A program made the translations under genes and the position numbers. The notes below the pieces were generated by a model that saw only the letters and a list, made by a program, of their open reading frames with translations, did not search any database and was not told where the DNA came from. Source: Lentisphaerae bacterium RIFOXYA12_64_32 (GTDB lineage: Bacteria > Verrucomicrobiota > Lentisphaeria > Oligosphaerales > YB12-FULL-65-16). Taken from it: DNA of 32,323 nucleotides. Location of the stretch: positions 1-32,323 of the forward strand of contig MHBL01000424.1 of the NCBI GenBank assembly GCA_001803235.1. Reading direction: 5' to 3'. Shown here in pieces: positions 30,401 to 32,323 of this stretch (position 1 is its first letter; every line of letters starts with the position of its first letter).

Positions 30401-32119
30401 ATCCGGGCGGGCCATGGCATAGCGGAAGAGGTGGCCGTTGGTCAGCCACTGGTAGCCGTTGCAGTCCTCGTGGGGCTTGAAGTAGCCGGCCTGGCGTTTG
30501 AAGATGGCGTCCGCCATGCCCAGCCACGTCCGACCTTCGACCGTGTCGCAGCCGTTGGTGAAGTACAGGCCGGCAAAAAGCGTCCCCAGGGCGGGGAAGG
30601 TCTGGTGATTGAACGGCACATGCGAGCTGTTGACCGCGCCGGCGCACTTGGGGACGACGGCCTCGGCCAGCCAGCGCCCCATCGCCTGGGTGACCTGCAG
30701 CCGCTCGGCGTCGGTCAGCGCCGGGTCATGCTCGATGACGTCCCAGCCCGGGACTACCAGGCTGGAAGGGAAGTCGCTGTCGAAACCCCAGGGGCCGCCG
30801 AATTTGCTCGGGTCGGCCACGGCGCTCTTGGTGTACAGGTCCCAGACGGCGACGAACAGTTTGGCCTCGACGCTGTGGCCGGTCAGCAGGTAGCGGTTCG
30901 CGACCGTTTGCAGCAGGCCGGCCAGGGAGGTGTGCGCGCCTTCGTCGAGCCGGCGCTGCGCCTCCTTCATGCCGTCCTGCAGTCGCTTCTCACTGGGTGG
31001 TTGCCCGGCCCAGGCAAAGCGCTTGAGGAATTCCGCGCTGTACTGGGCTGTGAACAGCCGCGGCAACACCAGGTCGGCGCCTTGCGGTTGCTGCCCCACG
31101 GCGTCAGCGAACAGGGCGGCGGCTTTCATCAGACCCGCGTCGTCCGAACCGCCGCCGACGATGGCGTTCACGCCCTTGCCGAACGGGTCGAACACGGTGT
31201 GTACGAGCGCGCCCCCGGCGCCGGGGCAGACCACGTCGACCGGGGTGAGATAGCGCGAGTAGAGCAGCAGCAGGGCGGGGTTGCTGTCAAGGTTACCGAG
31301 GAGAATCACCGTCTGTGCCGGTTCACGGTCCGCCGGCGTGCCTGGGCGTGCCTCCAGTGCGACGCCGGAGCGGTTGCGGACGGCCTGGACGATGACGGCC
31401 GCCGCGTCGCGCCCGGCCTGGGAGTCGGGGTGCAGCACGACGGCGCGAGCCTGCCCGGCCTGGGCGACGACGGTGTCGGGCGTCAGCTTTTTGGGCGCCT
31501 GCAGTCCGGCGATGGTGGCCAGTGCCGGGGCCGTCCGCAGGTTGTCTATGCTGGCCGCGACCGTGCCTTTCGGCGTGGCGGTGCCGATGATGAACTCGAT
31601 GCGGTCCACCGCTGTAGCCTTGCGGGTCTCGACCACGGCCGGTTCCCAACCCATGCCGTTCGCTCCCAACTCGCGCTGCAGTGCGAGCGTCAACCAGTCT
31701 CCGCGTTTCGGCGAGCCGACCTTGGCGAACGGCTGGCCGCTGAAACTCCAAGCCGGCTTGCTCTCGCCCCGATTGTAGCAACGCACGTAGAAGTTCATCA
31801 GGGTGTCCGGGGTGTCGCCGCGCGCGTCGAACATCAGTCGTGACGCGTCGAGGTCCACGGGCGTCGCGAGTGGGATCATGATGCCGAAGTACTGGTTCCC
31901 GGGAGCGTCCTTTGCGACGGCACTGAATTTGACCGCGCCGTTGCCGTCGGTGCTGTTGCCTTCACCGGTGACGACGTCCAGTGTGCGCGGCGAGTCAGTG
32001 CCCCACGTCTGCTGGATGCCTTGCACGGAGTCGAGAGGGAGCAGCGACTGTTCGGTGTCGGCAGCCGACGCGGCCAGGGCTGCAGCGGCGAGATAGAGTG
32101 CAGGGAGGGTAGGGCGCAT
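27467..32119 (-). CDS. giant exported protein: CBM-like, heparinase-like, discoidin and beta-propeller domains
   Basis: This 1550-aa protein should be exported: its signal peptide MRPTLPALYLAAAALAASAA is at residues 1-20. In order: a beta-sandwich CBM-like domain (about 21-180); a segment like the N-terminal domain of GH67 and related enzymes (about 190-320); a helical toroid and beta-sandwich resembling heparinase II/III lyases (about 350-1040), with GGHKHLDGN holding H715 and H717; an F5/8-type C (discoidin) domain (about 1055-1197); and a propeller with FG-GAP/PQQ-like blades (about 1207-1550). The blades contain Dx[DN]xDG calcium-type loops such as DLDRDGKDE, DLDGDGVPE, DIDGDGKCE and DVDADGKDE. 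It probably binds and cuts an acidic polysaccharide. The ATG at 32119 has GGAGG six bases upstream. An ATG or similar 14 codons up lacks this and would spoil the signal peptide. Confidence 0.92.
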   Translation of the reverse strand: MRPTLPALYLAAAALAASAADTEQSLLPLDSVQGIQQTWGTDSPRTLDVVTGEGNSTDGNGAVKFSAVAKDAPGNQYFGIMIPLATPVDLDASRLMFDARGDTPDTLMNFYVRCYNRGESKPAWSFSGQPFAKVGSPKRGDWLTLALQRELGANGMGWEPAVVETRKATAVDRIEFIIGTATPKGTVAASIDNLRTAPALATIAGLQAPKKLTPDTVVAQAGQARAVVLHPDSQAGRDAAAVIVQAVRNRSGVALEARPGTPADREPAQTVILLGNLDSNPALLLLYSRYLTPVDVVCPGAGGALVHTVFDPFGKGVNAIVGGGSDDAGLMKAAALFADAVGQQPQGADLVLPRLFTAQYSAEFLKRFAWAGQPPSEKRLQDGMKEAQRRLDEGAHTSLAGLLQTVANRYLLTGHSVEAKLFVAVWDLYTKSAVADPSKFGGPWGFDSDFPSSLVVPGWDVIEHDPALTDAERLQVTQAMGRWLAEAVVPKCAGAVNSSHVPFNHQTFPALGTLFAGLYFTNGCDTVEGRTWLGMADAIFKRQAGYFKPHEDCNGYQWLTNGHLFRYAMARPDFTVFENGNAKRIIDFCIGNMDNLGYQVPYGDTGSWQCWNSEMICLDIFSFVTHDPAATWAGALKRRIKNTCELSAFYRSGEGVKPDRYNGVEVWPLEPAYYESFPADGRPPLERCFDKVTFREAMDPQAAHLLLDGLSNGGHKHLDGNSLPRLTQFDRIWLADNDYFKAPVKYHNSLLVFKDGESAPIPDYCELLGAGETPRYGFSRTRMANYAGVDWDRTVVWLKPQNAFVVLDRIVPKEKARYQLRLLWHGIGAAEMSGNGMLLTQNGPSFRLDLAPGPGLTLNNDATLGENWRGYSHAEPVVRSLSAIAAVDLDAGEPYLFATALHGKPDGTVAPWQLQPVAGADGVLVQTDSGSVGIVLGPMQAWPSGLAFQSDATAIVTDDTGLTLLGGTSAKLGETALHTAAQPGCADIARPQDDLSPAKLPTREPKTMLGAGATAKPLPVAWEQRLAPERLVLTGNRGIAGTVNLGVKIQSDVPPAKQNAFNAKSPNTVEALLDGNSDNNTDTSVMFEPDKPVTVTIDLGGTCTLDQVRWYQWWAATSSKMTSYLPERVTVAISNDAFAQDTRALGEVTDPGPHPDFGAPLEYSLQAGGQAARWVRLVFTPKAGSAVYLSEVLVEGRVPEGSTVEPPAFNITRIATARLDPEQAQPSILVATREGTLLALKPDGTRQWAVPFGCQLNDVTAADLDRDGKDEIVLARQDCHVCVLDSTGKERWKQKLEFYRRPAYVNLVRTGDLDGDGVPEVIAGAENWRFYAYKADGTPLWNYESVHPSRSSAVADIDGDGKCEVLCGTHYYWFPALKGDGTKLWGYHFGPICYDVTTGSFDGDKTRGVVIGSGDGYVHYLAADGKLRMKYNTGDEVKNVLTADVDADGKDEILAGSLSHYVCCFGADGKRRWAVDLGGPISALTAVKAADGRSLVVVGTGTGRVVTLAGDGSVLAASDLGKPVVDLLTDGATLLAATDDGILRRLEIAF

Positions 32120-32198
32120 GGTTGACCTCCGTGGCTGTGAGACAGTCCAACGCGATGTCACGGGCCGGCGTGTTTCCGGCCTCTACTATCCGAGAAAC

Positions 32199-32246
32199 CC
32201 AACCGGATGGTTGGCTGAATATACGAGGTGCAGTGCGGCACGTCAA
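32199..32246 (-). promoter_or_regulatory. strong promoter with operator-like palindrome for the 1550-aa gene
   Basis: On the minus strand TTGACG (32246-32241) and TATATT (32223-32218) are 17 bases apart, each five of six to consensus. The start of transcription would be near 32211. A perfect palindrome CCAACC-GGAT-GGTTGG (32199-32214) overlaps that point, where a bound repressor would block the promoter. The regulator is not known; LacI-type or IclR-type proteins are candidates. This is the best promoter in the window. Confidence 0.62.
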
Positions 32247-32264
32247 GCCGTGCGGGGGCCCCGG

Positions 32265-32323
32265 CAGGGCTGTTTCAAGATCGGGTCACGCCGCATGGGA
32301 ACGCTCCGTATCGACGCGCGTTC
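32265..32323. mobile_element. end of a second MITE-like element, cut by the window edge
   Basis: CAGGGCTGTTTCAAG (32265-32279), followed by ATC, repeats the terminal sequence of the element at 3331-3443 exactly over 18 bases, then diverges. The other end lies outside the window, so its length and target duplication cannot be judged. It is 19 bases beyond the -35 box of the 1550-aa gene's promoter. Confidence 0.55.

Overview
The window is GC-rich bacterial DNA, most likely from the PVC group (Lentisphaerota, Kiritimatiellota or a related Verrucomicrobiota/Planctomycetota lineage). The main evidence is an FTLIELLVVIAIIAILAS prepilin-type protein with an H-x10-DG tail, large exported multidomain polysaccharide enzymes, and a MoxR/DUF58/vWA/giant coiled-coil/toroid gene set of a kind I associate with Planctomycetes and Verrucomicrobia. 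This is inference from family knowledge; no rRNA or other phylogenetic marker is present. All genes but one are on the minus strand. The exception is the lyase-like gene at 24923-27292.

Layout, left to right. 160-3177: a two-cluster Fe-S protein of the reductive-dehalogenase/QueG type, an IclR-family regulator with operator-like repeats at its start, and a prepilin-type secreted protein. 3488-8960: a giant exported GH2-type glycosidase (1209 aa) with an internal coiled coil, followed downstream by a 95-aa exported coiled-coil protein and a translationally coupled exported protein of unknown function. 9540-22674: a MoxR locus read right to left as MoxR ATPase, DUF58, BatA-like vWA protein, a second large vWA membrane protein, a 1302-aa membrane/coiled-coil protein, and an exported alpha/alpha-toroid (prenyltransferase/squalene-cyclase fold) protein. 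A FecR-like membrane protein lies upstream (22942-23982). 24150-24263 is a truncated flavin-reductase-like remnant. 24923-32119: two convergent polysaccharide-active genes, a lyase-like protein and a 1550-aa protein joining a heparinase II/III-like core, a discoidin domain and a beta-propeller.

How the genes may work together: the GH2 and the two lyase-like proteins point to degradation of complex polysaccharide outside the cytoplasm. IclR may be a local regulator, and the promoter of the 1550-aa gene carries an operator-like palindrome. The MoxR set looks like an envelope-associated AAA+/vWA machine. Three junctions use the same 4-base GTGA stop/start overlap, which suggests translational coupling.

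The most unusual content is in the spacers and in two in-frame insertions. (i) Composite elements made of a small hairpin, a long hairpin and a second small hairpin, whose outer 5-base loops can pair with each other; one lies in the GH2 upstream region and one lies in frame inside the lyase-like gene. (ii) Two hairpins with fully complementary 6-base loops in the leader of that same gene. (iii) A 113-bp MITE-like element with 15-bp perfect inverted ends and a 9-bp target duplication. (iv) A dispersed repeat in three copies near gene 3' ends. (v) Degenerate 8- or 9-base minisatellites in six spacers. No tRNA, rRNA, CRISPR array or transposase gene was seen.
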